The position numbers and the translations under genes are program-made. From Myxococcales bacterium (lineage in GTDB: Bacteria; Myxococcota_A; Polyangia; Polyangiales; Ga0077539): 64,000 bases of DNA. The stretch covers positions 239,894 through 303,893 of the forward strand of contig JAEUKI010000060.1 in assembly GCA_016793325.1 (NCBI GenBank). Reading direction: 5' to 3'. Under the pieces are notes generated by a model, which saw only the letters and a program-made list of their open reading frames with translations, had not been told where the DNA came from and made no database searches. Positions 25,415 through 35,468 of the stretch are shown here, one piece after another (positions within the stretch are counted from its first letter, which is position 1; each line of letters starts with the position of its first letter).

Positions 25415-25650
25415 CGGCGATGTCGAATCGCGGGCGCTTCGACGAAAGATCGCGCGCGATTCGAAGCATCTGCGCGGCGAGCACGTCGGAGCGGGCGCTT
25501 CGAGGAAAATCTGCAATCCGTCGCGTTCTACGGGGCCATAGAAAAGCCCACGAAATCGCGGTACCAACGCGGGCAGTGCGCCGCTCCGGCGTCATCGAGA
25601 CGGTGCCACCCTCCATTCGAGAAACACCATCGAACAACCTTCGTCCCATT

Positions 25651-25656
25651 GGGAGG
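25651..25656 (+). promoter_or_regulatory. Shine-Dalgarno deciding the GTG start of the PEGA gene
   Basis: GGGAGG stands 6 nt before the GTG at 25663. The signal peptide begins within ten residues of that codon, whereas the open frame upstream codes for no plausible leader. Confidence 0.65.
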
Positions 25657-25662
25657 TTTCGC

Positions 25663-28026
25663 GTGAAGGCAAAGTCGGTTCAGTTGAAGTCGTCGAGGTT
25701 CGCGTTGGGCGCGTGTCTCGCCGCGGGGGCGACGATCGCTCCGCAAGTTGCGTTCGCGCAGAGCACGTATGCGGTCAACATCGAGTCGACGCCGGCGGGC
25801 GCGGCCGTGCGCGTCGACAGCGAGAGCGCTCCGCCGGTTTGTCCGTCGACGCCGTGCCGCGCGGTGCGCGTCCCGCGTGGGGCGCACACGCTCTATTACA
25901 CGCGTGACGGCTGGGTCCCCGCGCGGCTCGACGTGAACGTTCGCCGCGCGCGAGAGACGTTCACCGCGCAGATGACGCAAGCGGGGTCGATCTATGTGAC
26001 CGCGGACGTCGAAGGCGCGCAGATCCGCCTCGACGGAACCGGCGTCGGAACGACCCCAGGCCGCCTCAACAACGTCCCGCCCGGCGCGCACGTCGTCGAG
26101 ATCGTCGCCGAGGGCATGCAGCCCTTCCGCGAGACAGTAAACGTCGGAGCAGGCGCCGTGGCTGCGGTCAGCGCAAACCTCCGTCCGCGTCAGGCGCCCA
26201 CGGGGATCGTACGCGTGATCGTGTCGAACCCCGCGGGCCCGATCCCCGCGGACCTTCAGATCGCGTTCGACGGCGTACCGATGCAGGGCACGCCGCCGTC
26301 CGTCGAAAACGCGCAGCCCGGCCAGCACATCATTCAAGTGAGCGCGGCGGGCTTCCGCACGATTCGTCGTCAGGTCGACGTGACGGCGGGACAGACGCAG
26401 GCGCTCGCGATCGACCTCGAGCGACAAGAGGTCGTCGCGACCGGCGGAACGGTTCGCGTGATCGTCAACGCGGTCGAAGGCGCGGTCGTCACGCTCGACG
26501 GTGAAGTGCTCACGGGCACGCCTCCGCAGCGCGAGAACATCCCGCCGGGATCGCACATCCTCCGCGTGACGGCGCCGGGTCGCCAGCCCTTCAGCGAAAC
26601 CATCACCGTCGAAGTGGGCCGTCAGCTCGCCCGCGAGATCACCGAGCAGAACATGCCGGTGCAGACGATCTCCAACCGTCTCTCGGTCACCTGCGGGACG
26701 CCCGAAGCGCACGTCTTCGTCGACGGTCGCGACATGGGAACGTCGCCGTACGTTCGCGCGGATCAACCCGCGGGCTCGTACACGATCACCATCCGCGCGC
26801 CCGGCCACGACGAGTTCACGCAGCGCTGCACGGTCAGCGCGTCGCAGACGTGCGAGGTCAACGCGACGCTCACGCGCACCGTCGGCCGCGGCTCGATTCG
26901 CGTCGAGCTGCAGCGCGCGGTGTCGGGCGCGATGGTCAGCGTCAACGGCGGCGAGCCTGTCGAAGTCGGCGCCGGCCGCGACATCCCCGAGGTCCCCGCG
27001 GGGACGCGCGAAGTGCGCATCCAAGCGCCGGGCTACGAAGATTTCGTCACGACCGTGACCGTCCGCGAAAACGCCCAAGAGCGCGTGCTCGCGCAGCTCC
27101 GTCGTCGCCGCTCGGGCCCTGGAGGACAGACGCTCCGCGAGCGCCGCACGGCCATCAGCACGTGGGGCGCCTCGCCCTTGTACGCAGGCGACGTGGCGCT
27201 CGATTTCAGCGGCGCGTTCGGCGAGTACTACGCGCACGCCCGCGGAACCGTGGGCCTCGTCCAGAGCCCCGACTGGGGCGTCGACGCGGGCTTGATGATC
27301 CGCACGCTCGGGTGGATGTGGGAGTTCGAGCTCCGCGGCCGCAGCGGCGTGCGCTTCTTGAACGGGCTCTTCTCGCTCGGCGGCGAGCTCGACCTGCGCG
27401 CTGGCCTCGGCATCGCGGGGCAGAACACCTTCGGGCTCGGCGCGTTCGCCGTGGCCTCGCTGCAGTCGCTCGCGCCGACGTCGGACGAAGACTCCGAGTC
27501 CGGCGACGAGCGCGAGCGCAGCAACCGCGCGGGGACCTTCGCGTTCTCGCTTCGCATCGGCCTCGACGCGGCGCGCGACAACCTCGCGGGCTCGCTCTAC
27601 CGAGGCGCGGGCGAGCAGAACGCGCGCTTCGACGCGTGCAACCAGTTTCAGCCCGCGATGGGCGCGCTCCGCCCGAGCGCGTGCGGCGAGGCGATGGGCG
27701 CCAACGCGTTCACGCTTCAGTCCATGTCCATGGGCGCCACGACGATGCCCATGCCCCTCACGGACTTCGAGATGGCGCCGATGGGCACGATGCGCACCGC
27801 CGCGATGCAAGACGAGCGCGTGAAGGTCGGCAACCAAGCGATCCTCCGCGCCGTCATCGGCCTCAACATCGAGGTCGGCCTCTCGCGCCACTGGAACATC
27901 TTCGCCGGCATCGATCGCGTGCTCACCAGCACCGATCAGCCCCTCCGCCGCGCGATCTACCAGGGCTCGTGGTTCGGGATCGACTCGTTCACGTACATCC
28001 GCCTCGGCGTGACGTACAAGTTCTGA
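25663..28026 (+). CDS. PEGA-repeat outer-membrane protein
   Basis: A 787-residue exported protein. The leader SSRFALGACLAAGATIAPQVAFAQ is a Sec signal peptide. Residues about 35-490 contain five or six PEGA-type domains (VNIESTPAGAAVRVDS..., GSIYVTADVEGAQIRLDGTGVG, VRVIVNAVEGAVVTLDGEVL, LSVTCGTPEAHVFVDGRDMG, GSIRVELQRAVSGAMVSVNG), surface-exposed beta-sandwich modules. The remaining ~290 residues alternate strands and end in YIRLGVTYKF, whose terminal Phe is typical of a beta-barrel inserted by BAM. A Met-rich loop (SMSMGATTMPMPLTDFEMAPM) lies in the barrel part. GTG start supported by the Shine-Dalgarno. Function: probable porin-like or surface display protein. Confidence 0.85.
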   Translation: MKAKSVQLKSSRFALGACLAAGATIAPQVAFAQSTYAVNIESTPAGAAVRVDSESAPPVCPSTPCRAVRVPRGAHTLYYTRDGWVPARLDVNVRRARETFTAQMTQAGSIYVTADVEGAQIRLDGTGVGTTPGRLNNVPPGAHVVEIVAEGMQPFRETVNVGAGAVAAVSANLRPRQAPTGIVRVIVSNPAGPIPADLQIAFDGVPMQGTPPSVENAQPGQHIIQVSAAGFRTIRRQVDVTAGQTQALAIDLERQEVVATGGTVRVIVNAVEGAVVTLDGEVLTGTPPQRENIPPGSHILRVTAPGRQPFSETITVEVGRQLAREITEQNMPVQTISNRLSVTCGTPEAHVFVDGRDMGTSPYVRADQPAGSYTITIRAPGHDEFTQRCTVSASQTCEVNATLTRTVGRGSIRVELQRAVSGAMVSVNGGEPVEVGAGRDIPEVPAGTREVRIQAPGYEDFVTTVTVRENAQERVLAQLRRRRSGPGGQTLRERRTAISTWGASPLYAGDVALDFSGAFGEYYAHARGTVGLVQSPDWGVDAGLMIRTLGWMWEFELRGRSGVRFLNGLFSLGGELDLRAGLGIAGQNTFGLGAFAVASLQSLAPTSDEDSESGDERERSNRAGTFAFSLRIGLDAARDNLAGSLYRGAGEQNARFDACNQFQPAMGALRPSACGEAMGANAFTLQSMSMGATTMPMPLTDFEMAPMGTMRTAAMQDERVKVGNQAILRAVIGLNIEVGLSRHWNIFAGIDRVLTSTDQPLRRAIYQGSWFGIDSFTYIRLGVTYKF

Positions 28027-28034
28027 CGGGCGCT

Positions 28035-28058
28035 GCGCACATTCGATTGTGTGTGCGC
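28035..28058. terminator. hairpin between convergent genes
   Basis: GCGCACA (28035-28041) pairs with TGTGCGC (28052-28058) around a 10 nt loop, in the 36 bp between the PEGA gene stop and the end of the convergent lipoprotein gene. There is no long T-tract, so a bidirectional terminator is plausible but not certain. Confidence 0.5.
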
Positions 28059-28062
28059 TGAT

Positions 28063-28686
28063 TCAACGGGGCGCTTGACGACAGCCTGCCGGCTGCGCGC
28101 AGCGCCCTTGCGCGTCGCACGCGGCCCTCGCGAACGCGAGGCGGTCCTCTCCGAGCACGAAGCGCTCCTGGCTCGTCGAACCAGCGCCCGCCATGCACAG
28201 CGCCGCGGCCGACTGACGATCGAGCCGCGGTCCGTTGGCAGCGGTCTCCTTCTCGACGCAGAGCCCTTCGCGGCACTCGACGGCGTGCCCCCGATGCCAG
28301 GGCGGGCAGTCCGTCGGGTGCTGGCAGCTCACCGCGCGACAGCGCGACAGGTCGTAGCGCGCGACGCGCCCTGCGCCGTCGAAGCACGCGTGACACACGC
28401 TCACGACGTACGCGCCCGCGAGCGCGAAGCCCGCGCGTTCGCTCGCGGCGCACGAGGGGCTCGGTCGCGCGCCCATCGGCGACGTGAGCGACTCGCGGCA
28501 GCGCCCCTGCCAGCAGCTCGTCCGATACGCGCCCTCGTCGGTGTCGCGCAGCGAATAGTGCGTCCCGGTGTCGCACGCCGAAGCGCCGAGCACACCCAGC
28601 CCAGCGAGGAGCAGCGTCGGTCCGAGGCGAGCCACGAGCACAGCGGTGGCTACCGCAGCTCGCCGTCTGCGGCAACCGCCCTGCAT
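28063..28686 (-). CDS. cysteine-containing lipoprotein
   Basis: A 207-residue protein that begins with a basic n-region and long hydrophobic core (MQGGCRRRRAAVATAVLVA..., LLLAGLGVLGASAC), giving lipobox Cys38. The mature part has about a dozen Cys (RTSCWQGRC, SVCHACFDGAGRV, CRAVSCQHPTDCPPWHRGH, VECREGLCVEKETAANG), which suggests disulfide-stabilised folding outside the cytoplasm. Divergent from the SDR gene with only 18 nt between starts. No family recognised. A GTG further in is an alternative start, since the n-region is unusually long. Confidence 0.65.
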   Translation of the reverse strand: MQGGCRRRRAAVATAVLVARLGPTLLLAGLGVLGASACDTGTHYSLRDTDEGAYRTSCWQGRCRESLTSPMGARPSPSCAASERAGFALAGAYVVSVCHACFDGAGRVARYDLSRCRAVSCQHPTDCPPWHRGHAVECREGLCVEKETAANGPRLDRQSAAALCMAGAGSTSQERFVLGEDRLAFARAACDAQGRCAQPAGCRQAPR

Positions 28687-28704
28687 ACTCGCGCGTCTCG
28701 ATTC

Positions 28705-30126
28705 ATGAGCGACACCAAGGATTCTTCGCGCGCCCGCCCCACGGACGACGAGCTCGCGCGCTGCCTCGCGACCCTCGAAGCGCTGCACGCGCTGCCTCGC
28801 CGCGAGCTCGTGACCCTCGCGCACACAGCGCAGATCCTCGCCGCGGGCTACTCGCTCGCGCGTCGCTGCGGCCGCGACGCGCGCGATCCGGCGTGGCGGC
28901 GCAAGGGCGCTCCCGAAGAGCCCCCCTCGGTCGAAGAAGAGCCGCGCGAACGCCGGCGACGCGCCTTTCACTCGCCGGACGCTGCGCTCGCGATGACCTC
29001 GGGCGAGCTCGCCTTGCAAGAGCGCGAGGCGCCCGACGCCCCGACGCACCGCGCGCTCCGCTGCTACATGTGCGACGCGCCGTTTCGCGGCGACCCATCG
29101 GACCCGTCCCGTCGCTGCGCGTCGTGCGCGCTCCTCGAGAGCGCGAAGCGCGCGCGGCGCCCGGACCTCTCCGAGCGCGTCGCGGTCGTCACGGGCGGAC
29201 GCGTTCGAATCGGCTACGCCGTGTGCTTGTCGCTCTTGCGCGCGGGAGCCACGGTGCACGCGACCTCGCGCTTCGGCGCGTCGGCGCTCGATCGATTCGC
29301 GCGCGAGCACGACTATCCCGAGTTCGCGTCGAGGCTGGCGATTCACAGCTTGGACCTGTGCGATCTGCCCGCGACCGAGCGCTTCGCCGAGCGCTTCGTC
29401 GCGCGCTTCGGAGCGCCCGACATCCTCGTCAACAACGCCGCGCGGACGATCGATCACCCTCCCGCGTGGCTCGACACCATGCGCGCGATCGACCAACAGC
29501 GACTCGAAGCGCTGCCCGAGGGAGCGCGAGAGAGACTCCTGTCGTTCGACGCCGCGCCGACGAGCAGGCAGCTCGGCGAGGGAGCGCTGTCGCTCGCGCT
29601 CGACCCCGAGGGCCAGCCGCACGATGCGCGCGAGCGCAACGCGTGGCGCGCGAAGATCGGCGAGGTTCCGTTGCGCGAGCTCTTGGCGGTGCACGCGGTC
29701 AACGCGCTCGCGCCGTTCATCCTCATCGACCGCTTTCGTGATGCGATGACCCGCGGTCAGTCTCCCGCGAGACCGCGCTTCGTCGTCAACGTGACCTCGC
29801 CCGAGGGCCGCTTCTATCGCCGCTACAAGGGCCCGTGGCACCCGCACACCAACATGGCCAAAGCGGCGCTCGACATGCTCACGCGCACGTGCGCCGAGGA
29901 GCTCGCGAACCACAGCGTCTACGTGACCAGCGTGGATCCCGGCTGGGTGTCCGATCAGCACACGACGGCGCTGCGAGAGAGCCTCGTTCACGGCGGCGAC
30001 TTCGAGGCGCCCGTGTCTGCGCTGGACGCGGCCGCGCGGGTGCTCGACCCGATCTACTCGGCGCTCGAAGGCGCGCCCCCTGCGTGGGGCGTCGTGTTTC
30101 GAAACTACGCGCCGTGCCCCTGGTAG
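28705..30126 (+). CDS. SDR-family oxidoreductase with N-terminal zinc ribbon and Tyr-less active site
   Basis: A 473-residue protein. Residues 1-110 are helical and charged. C120/C123...C138/C141 form a zinc-ribbon-like knuckle (CYMCDAPF...CASC). A Rossmann short-chain dehydrogenase domain follows: cofactor motif TGGRVRIG (163-170), VNNAAR, Ser in VNVTSPEG. The usual Y-x-x-x-K is replaced by T-N-M-A-K within HPHTNMAKAALDM. A related family in fungi, slime moulds and some bacteria keeps this HPHTNMAK segment, so the change is a family trait rather than a mutation. Substrate unknown. ATG at 28705 is the first Met after the divergent lipoprotein start. Confidence 0.85.
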   Translation: MSDTKDSSRARPTDDELARCLATLEALHALPRRELVTLAHTAQILAAGYSLARRCGRDARDPAWRRKGAPEEPPSVEEEPRERRRRAFHSPDAALAMTSGELALQEREAPDAPTHRALRCYMCDAPFRGDPSDPSRRCASCALLESAKRARRPDLSERVAVVTGGRVRIGYAVCLSLLRAGATVHATSRFGASALDRFAREHDYPEFASRLAIHSLDLCDLPATERFAERFVARFGAPDILVNNAARTIDHPPAWLDTMRAIDQQRLEALPEGARERLLSFDAAPTSRQLGEGALSLALDPEGQPHDARERNAWRAKIGEVPLRELLAVHAVNALAPFILIDRFRDAMTRGQSPARPRFVVNVTSPEGRFYRRYKGPWHPHTNMAKAALDMLTRTCAEELANHSVYVTSVDPGWVSDQHTTALRESLVHGGDFEAPVSALDAAARVLDPIYSALEGAPPAWGVVFRNYAPCPW

Positions 30127-30147
30127 CGCGAGCCGTCGACGGTCGCC

Positions 30148-31047
30148 TTACGCGCGGGCTTCGACGTCCGCGTGCTGTCGCGCGTACGCGGCCTGCAGCT
30201 CGGGGCGAAACGGAGGCGCCATCGTCGCCGGCGTGAGCTCGAAGCGCCCGACGCCCTTCATCGGGTTGAACAAGTTGGCGCGCGCGTGGTGAATGCCGTG
30301 AAAGTAAATCCCGAAGAAGATCCGGTTGCCGAACCAGTAGTAGCCGTGGTCCTGATCGACCGGGTGGTAGGGGCCGTTCGGCGAGGTCGCGTTGTGCGTG
30401 CACCAGTTGAAGTGCACGACGAAGCACAGCGCGAACACCGTCGGAACGAGCACGAACAGCACGAAGCCCGCGGGCCCGAGCAGGCAGTACCAACACGCGA
30501 AGAGCAGCGCCCCCGTGCTGAAGCTCACGACCGAGCGGAGCTTCTCTCGACGACGGTTCTCGGGCGTGTCTCCCCACTGGTCGACGTACGCCTGCATGAG
30601 CTGCGCTTCGACCGAGATCAACGTGCGAAGGACGTACTTGAAATAGCTCGGGATCACCGGGTGCGGGTCGAGCTCGCGGTCATCCGAGTGAATGTGGTGC
30701 CGCGTGTGGATGACCTCCCACGACGCGAACCGCGTGAACACGAGCACCCCGAGGATCTCGCCGACGACGCGGTTGAAGGTCTTTCCGAAGTTTCCGTGCG
30801 ACGCGTTGTGGATGAATACGTGCGCAAGAATCGTGAGGTACATCACGACCGGAAGCGCCGCGAAGCACCACGGCTGCACCTTCGGCACGAGCGGCTGAAA
30901 GTTCGTCGCGCGCATCGCGACGAGCGCAGCGGCAAACGCCACGGCGTACGCGCCGTCGTACTTCAGATAAAAGTACTTGTCCTTCCGGTATTGCACGTGC
31001 GGCAACGCCGTGAGCCACGCTTTTGCACTCTCGATCATCGTCGTCAT
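30148..31047 (-). CDS. membrane fatty-acid desaturase-like diiron enzyme (first of a divergent pair)
   Basis: A 299-residue integral membrane protein with the three His boxes of the desaturase/hydroxylase superfamily: HNASHG (H-x3-H), HTRHH (H-x2-HH) and HGIHHAR. Hydrophobic segments around VAFAAALVAM, FAALPVVMYLTILAHVFIH and FVLFVLVPTVFALCFVVHF place the His boxes on the cytosolic side. An extra HFNWCTHNAT is typical of family members with an additional histidine site. ATG at 31047 (MTTMIESAK) is taken over the longer alternative start at 31065. Divergent from another desaturase 228 nt away, with a shared regulatory region. Substrate (lipid or carotenoid) cannot be told. Confidence 0.83.
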   Translation of the reverse strand: MTTMIESAKAWLTALPHVQYRKDKYFYLKYDGAYAVAFAAALVAMRATNFQPLVPKVQPWCFAALPVVMYLTILAHVFIHNASHGNFGKTFNRVVGEILGVLVFTRFASWEVIHTRHHIHSDDRELDPHPVIPSYFKYVLRTLISVEAQLMQAYVDQWGDTPENRRREKLRSVVSFSTGALLFACWYCLLGPAGFVLFVLVPTVFALCFVVHFNWCTHNATSPNGPYHPVDQDHGYYWFGNRIFFGIYFHGIHHARANLFNPMKGVGRFELTPATMAPPFRPELQAAYARQHADVEARA

Positions 31048-31274
31048 TGTGGGCGACACTACCAAGGAGCGGCCGGGCCGCGCGGCAACTCTCGCAGGGC
31101 AAACGCACAGTTTTGGCGCGCTTACCGAGCCAGACGGTCAGCATTGACGGCCCGGCGGCGACCGTCGACGATTCGCGCCCGGCCCTCGGATCGCTCGGGC
31201 CTCGGGCTTCGAGCAGCGCGGCGGCGAGGGCCCGATCGAGTCGCGATAACACTCTTGATGGAGGCTTTGCTTAC

Positions 31275-32246
31275 GTGAGCGCGGGTACTGCTACGCACAA
31301 CGCCGAGTCGAGGATCTTCAAACACCCCGCAGAAATGCGGCAGTTCGGCCTCGTCCTGACCTACCTCGCGCTCTTGTTCGCGATGGTGTTCGTCCCGGCG
31401 ACCCGGACGCTCCCGTGCCTCGCGCTCGCGTGCGCGCTGAGCTTCCTCAACACTGTGGTGATCCACAATCACCTACATCAAGGGATGTTTCGATCGCATT
31501 CGTTGAACCTCGCGTGGCGCTGCGTCCTCTCCTTCGGAGCGCTCTACCCCGCGAGCGCGAACATCCCTTCGCACAACCTCGTACACCACCATTTCGAAGA
31601 CGAAGGGCAGCCCGATTGGGCCGCGCCCGAGCGCGTCGGGTTCAAGTGGCACCTGCTCAACCTCCTGCACTTTCCCAACGTCGCGGGGCCGCACACGTTC
31701 AACGGCGTCACGCGGTGGGCGGCGCTCTACGGCCGCGAAGACTTTCGCCGTCAGTACACCCGCGAAATGGTGTTCGCCTTCGGGCTCACGGGCGCGCTCT
31801 TGCTCGTTGATTTCTGGGCCACCCTCTTCTTCGTGCTGATCCCCCAGCTCTACGGCGCGCGGTGCATCCTCCGCATCAACCTCATTCAGCACGACGGCTG
31901 CGACACGACGAGCGACTACAACCACTCGCGCAATTTCGTGGGGCGCCTATTCAACTGGGTGATGTGCAACAACGGCTATCACACGATCCATCACAACCGC
32001 GCGGGGCTCCACTGGTCCGACCTCGCCAAGGAGCACGAGCGCGAAGTGCTCCCGCGGATCGATCCGTCCCTCGATGAGCCGAGCATGGCGCTCTACCTCC
32101 TCCGCACGTTCGTCCTTCGCTTCACGCGCCCCGTCGCGCGAGCGGTCGCGCTCGCCGAACAGAGGGCTTCGGTCCCGGCGTCCGACCTCGCCTCGCGCGC
32201 CGAGCGACGGCAGAGCATCGAAGCGGAGCTTCGCGCCGCACCTTGA
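31275..32246 (+). CDS. membrane fatty-acid desaturase-like diiron enzyme (second of the pair)
   Basis: A 323-residue membrane protein. His boxes: HNHLHQG, HNLVHHHFE and NGYHTIHHN. Hydrophobic stretches LVLTYLALLFAMVFVPA, CLALACALSFLNTVV and GALLLVDFWATLFFVLIP form the membrane part. The C-terminal ~70 residues are basic and charged, unlike the other desaturase. Start is GTG at 31275, preceded by GGAGG (31260-31264) at a spacing of 10; an ATG at 31335 is the alternative but would remove part of the N-terminal helix. The two desaturases differ in sequence, so they are probably distinct activities rather than a recent duplication. Confidence 0.83.
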   Translation: MSAGTATHNAESRIFKHPAEMRQFGLVLTYLALLFAMVFVPATRTLPCLALACALSFLNTVVIHNHLHQGMFRSHSLNLAWRCVLSFGALYPASANIPSHNLVHHHFEDEGQPDWAAPERVGFKWHLLNLLHFPNVAGPHTFNGVTRWAALYGREDFRRQYTREMVFAFGLTGALLLVDFWATLFFVLIPQLYGARCILRINLIQHDGCDTTSDYNHSRNFVGRLFNWVMCNNGYHTIHHNRAGLHWSDLAKEHEREVLPRIDPSLDEPSMALYLLRTFVLRFTRPVARAVALAEQRASVPASDLASRAERRQSIEAELRAAP

Positions 32247-32334
32247 ACGCGCGTCGAACGGCCACGAATCCCTTGGCAAATGAGCGACGGTTCGGCTCGA
32301 GGTCGCCTCGGGACGAGCCGCGGAGACTCCATCG

Positions 32335-33111
32335 ATGCTATCGCACCAACTGATGGCCGGGCTGGGGCTATCCATTCTTTGGATCAACGCGCTCTTGATC
32401 GCGGGCGCAGCGCTCCGCGAGCTCGCGGCGCTTCGGGCGAGGCGCGCGAGGCTCGCGGGCCCGTTGCTGCGCGGGCGCGTCGAGCAGGGACTCGGCCCCG
32501 ATCGCGCGTTCGCCACGCACACGGTCGAGCAGGTCGGACGCGCGGCCGACGTTCGCTCGGGCATCGCGATTCACTTCAGCGACCGCGCCTATCGCTCGAC
32601 CATCCACGGGGGAACGCTCGCGCTCGCCGACGGCTCCCGACACACAGTCCCCCCCTCGGACGACGCCCGGTCCGAAGTGTGGATCGCGCCAACCGAGGCC
32701 GACGCTCCTCCGGGCGACGCGGCGCTCGAGCGCGCGTGGTCCGAGGCCAAACAATCGCGCGGCTTCGCGCGGAGCCTCGATCGATCCATCCGCGAGCAAG
32801 CGACGATCGCCGTCGCGCTCCCTCGCGAAGAGGGCGAGGCGACGTGGGTGTTCGACGAGCGATTCGCGCGCGATTGGCTCGCGCGACGCGAAGGGCTCGC
32901 GGCGCTCTTCATCGTGCTTGAGCTCGCGGCGCTCGCAGGGGCGACGGCGGTGTGCTTCGTTGGCGGATCGTTCGAGAGCGTCGTCACCAAGGTCGGCGGA
33001 GCGCTGTGCGTCGCGTGGTTTCTCGGCGTTCAACCGATCGGCGTCGCGCTCAGCGAAGCGTGTCGACCGCTGCATCGCGCGCCCGTCCGCGGCGCGTGGC
33101 GTCGGCCGTAG
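32335..33111 (+). CDS. membrane protein with large soluble middle domain
   Basis: A 258-residue protein with an N-terminal transmembrane helix (about 8-27, GLGLSILWINALLIAGAAL), a soluble domain of ~155 residues (DGSRHTVPPSD, VWIAPTEADA, IAVALPREEG), and two closely spaced C-terminal helices (about 187-238). The order resembles GIDE/MULAN-type BAM membrane proteins, which sense or bind through the middle domain, but no family mark is decisive. It follows the desaturase on the same strand (88 nt) and converges on the OYE gene with only 3 nt between them. Confidence 0.6.
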   Translation: MLSHQLMAGLGLSILWINALLIAGAALRELAALRARRARLAGPLLRGRVEQGLGPDRAFATHTVEQVGRAADVRSGIAIHFSDRAYRSTIHGGTLALADGSRHTVPPSDDARSEVWIAPTEADAPPGDAALERAWSEAKQSRGFARSLDRSIREQATIAVALPREEGEATWVFDERFARDWLARREGLAALFIVLELAALAGATAVCFVGGSFESVVTKVGGALCVAWFLGVQPIGVALSEACRPLHRAPVRGAWRRP

Positions 33112-33114
33112 CCT

Positions 33115-34578
<1,464 letters not shown>

Positions 34579-34645
34579 CACGTCAGCGCCTCGAACATAC
34601 ACAACCCACGAGCACGAGCGCGTGCGACACTCGCCTCGCCGTCGA

Positions 34646-34806
34646 ACGCAAAGACTCGAGCGGCGCCCCCGTCAAGGGCGACCTATCTGGTGCAAGTCCA
34701 GACGACGGTGCTTCGCGCGTGCTACGCATCGTCGCGCCGCTGAGTGCGAAGACCCGAGCAGCGCGCTCGCCAAGCGCGACCTACCTGGTGCAAGTCCAGG
34801 CAGCGG
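34646..34806 (+). repeat. tandem two-hairpin RNA-like motif upstream of the AlkB gene
   Basis: Two copies about 99 nt apart, 34646-34706 and 34745-34806. Each has a 5 bp stem (CGCCC/GGGCG in copy 1, CGCGC/GCGCG in copy 2), the common CAA in the loop, the spacer ACCTAYC, and a second hairpin CTGG-TGCAAGT-CCAG with invariant loop. One base pair of the first stem changes from C-G to G-C between the copies, a compensatory change that supports RNA structure. It lies upstream of, and in the same direction as, the AlkB-like gene. No known riboswitch class was recognised. Confidence 0.6.
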
Positions 34807-34848
34807 CTGTTGCCAACAACGCCTCTCGTGAGCACTGCGCTCGGTTCG

Positions 34849-35415
34849 ATGACCGATGCATCCATCCAAGGACTGTCTCTGCTCGAAGGGTGGCTCGACG
34901 ACCCCTCGTGTCGTGCGCTCGTCGCCGCGATCGACGCGATGCCCTGGCGCGACGACCTCGCGCGGCGCGTGCAGCACTACGGCTGGCGGTACGACTACAG
35001 AGCTCGCTCGATCGACCCGTCGATGAAGCTCGGCCCGCTACCTTCGTGGGCAAAATCACTGGCCGAACGAATCCACCGCGAAGGGCTCTCGGCCGAGCCC
35101 GAGCAGGTCATCGTCAACGAGTACCTCCCGGGCCAGGGGATCTCCGCGCACATCGACTGCGTCCCGTGCTTCGGCCCGGTGGTGTTGTCCCTCTCGCTCG
35201 GCTCGGCGTGCACGATGGACCTGCGCGACACCGACGCGCTCTCGGCCCCCGTGCGCTCGGTGCGCCTCGAGCCCGGCTCGATGCTCGTGCTCGCGGGCGC
35301 AGCGCGAACGCGATTTTCTCACGCGATCGCGGGGAGAAAGTCCGACGTGGTCGAGGGCAAACGCATCGCCCGCCAGCGCCGCGTCTCGGTGACCTTTCGC
35401 ACGATCCGACGATGA
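34849..35415 (+). CDS. AlkB-family 2-oxoglutarate/Fe(II) dioxygenase
   Basis: A 188-residue enzyme of the AlkB superfamily, which removes alkyl groups from nucleic acids or modifies RNA or protein by hydroxylation. Iron ligands: H101 and D103 in ISAHIDCVPCFG, and H158 in RFSHAI. The 2-oxoglutarate-binding Arg is in RRVSVTFRTIRR (R178/R184). Short length and the N-terminal lid (WRDDLARRVQHYGWRYDY) resemble bacterial AlkB-like and ALKBH6/7-like proteins rather than E. coli AlkB itself. ATG at 34849 is the natural start, since translation upstream runs through the structured repeat. Confidence 0.88.
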   Translation: MTDASIQGLSLLEGWLDDPSCRALVAAIDAMPWRDDLARRVQHYGWRYDYRARSIDPSMKLGPLPSWAKSLAERIHREGLSAEPEQVIVNEYLPGQGISAHIDCVPCFGPVVLSLSLGSACTMDLRDTDALSAPVRSVRLEPGSMLVLAGAARTRFSHAIAGRKSDVVEGKRIARQRRVSVTFRTIRR

Positions 35416-35468
35416 GCCACCCTCGCGCGTAGAAGCGCCGCACCCCGTCACGCCCGCGGAGACCTTCG

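Larger units (their letters stand above)
25095..25662. other. 568-bp divergent intergenic region
   Basis: Sits between the leftward Cys-rich lipoprotein gene and the rightward PEGA gene. No gene is supported here; the open frames are incidental. It holds a perfect 9 bp inverted repeat (listed separately), direct repeats of AAGGGCGCC near 25324 and 25340, and two copies of GCGGGCGCTTCGA about 61 bp apart (25431 and 25492). It probably carries both promoters; none could be pinned down. Confidence 0.6.

Noticed and set aside
25528..27891. A 787-codon minus frame across the PEGA gene
   Set aside because: The + strand has signal peptide, repeats and Shine-Dalgarno; the minus frame is an antisense shadow.
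34646..34806. The GGTGCAAGTCC element as a tRNA T-arm
   Set aside because: No acceptor or anticodon stems could be drawn around it and the loop sequence is not TTCRA.
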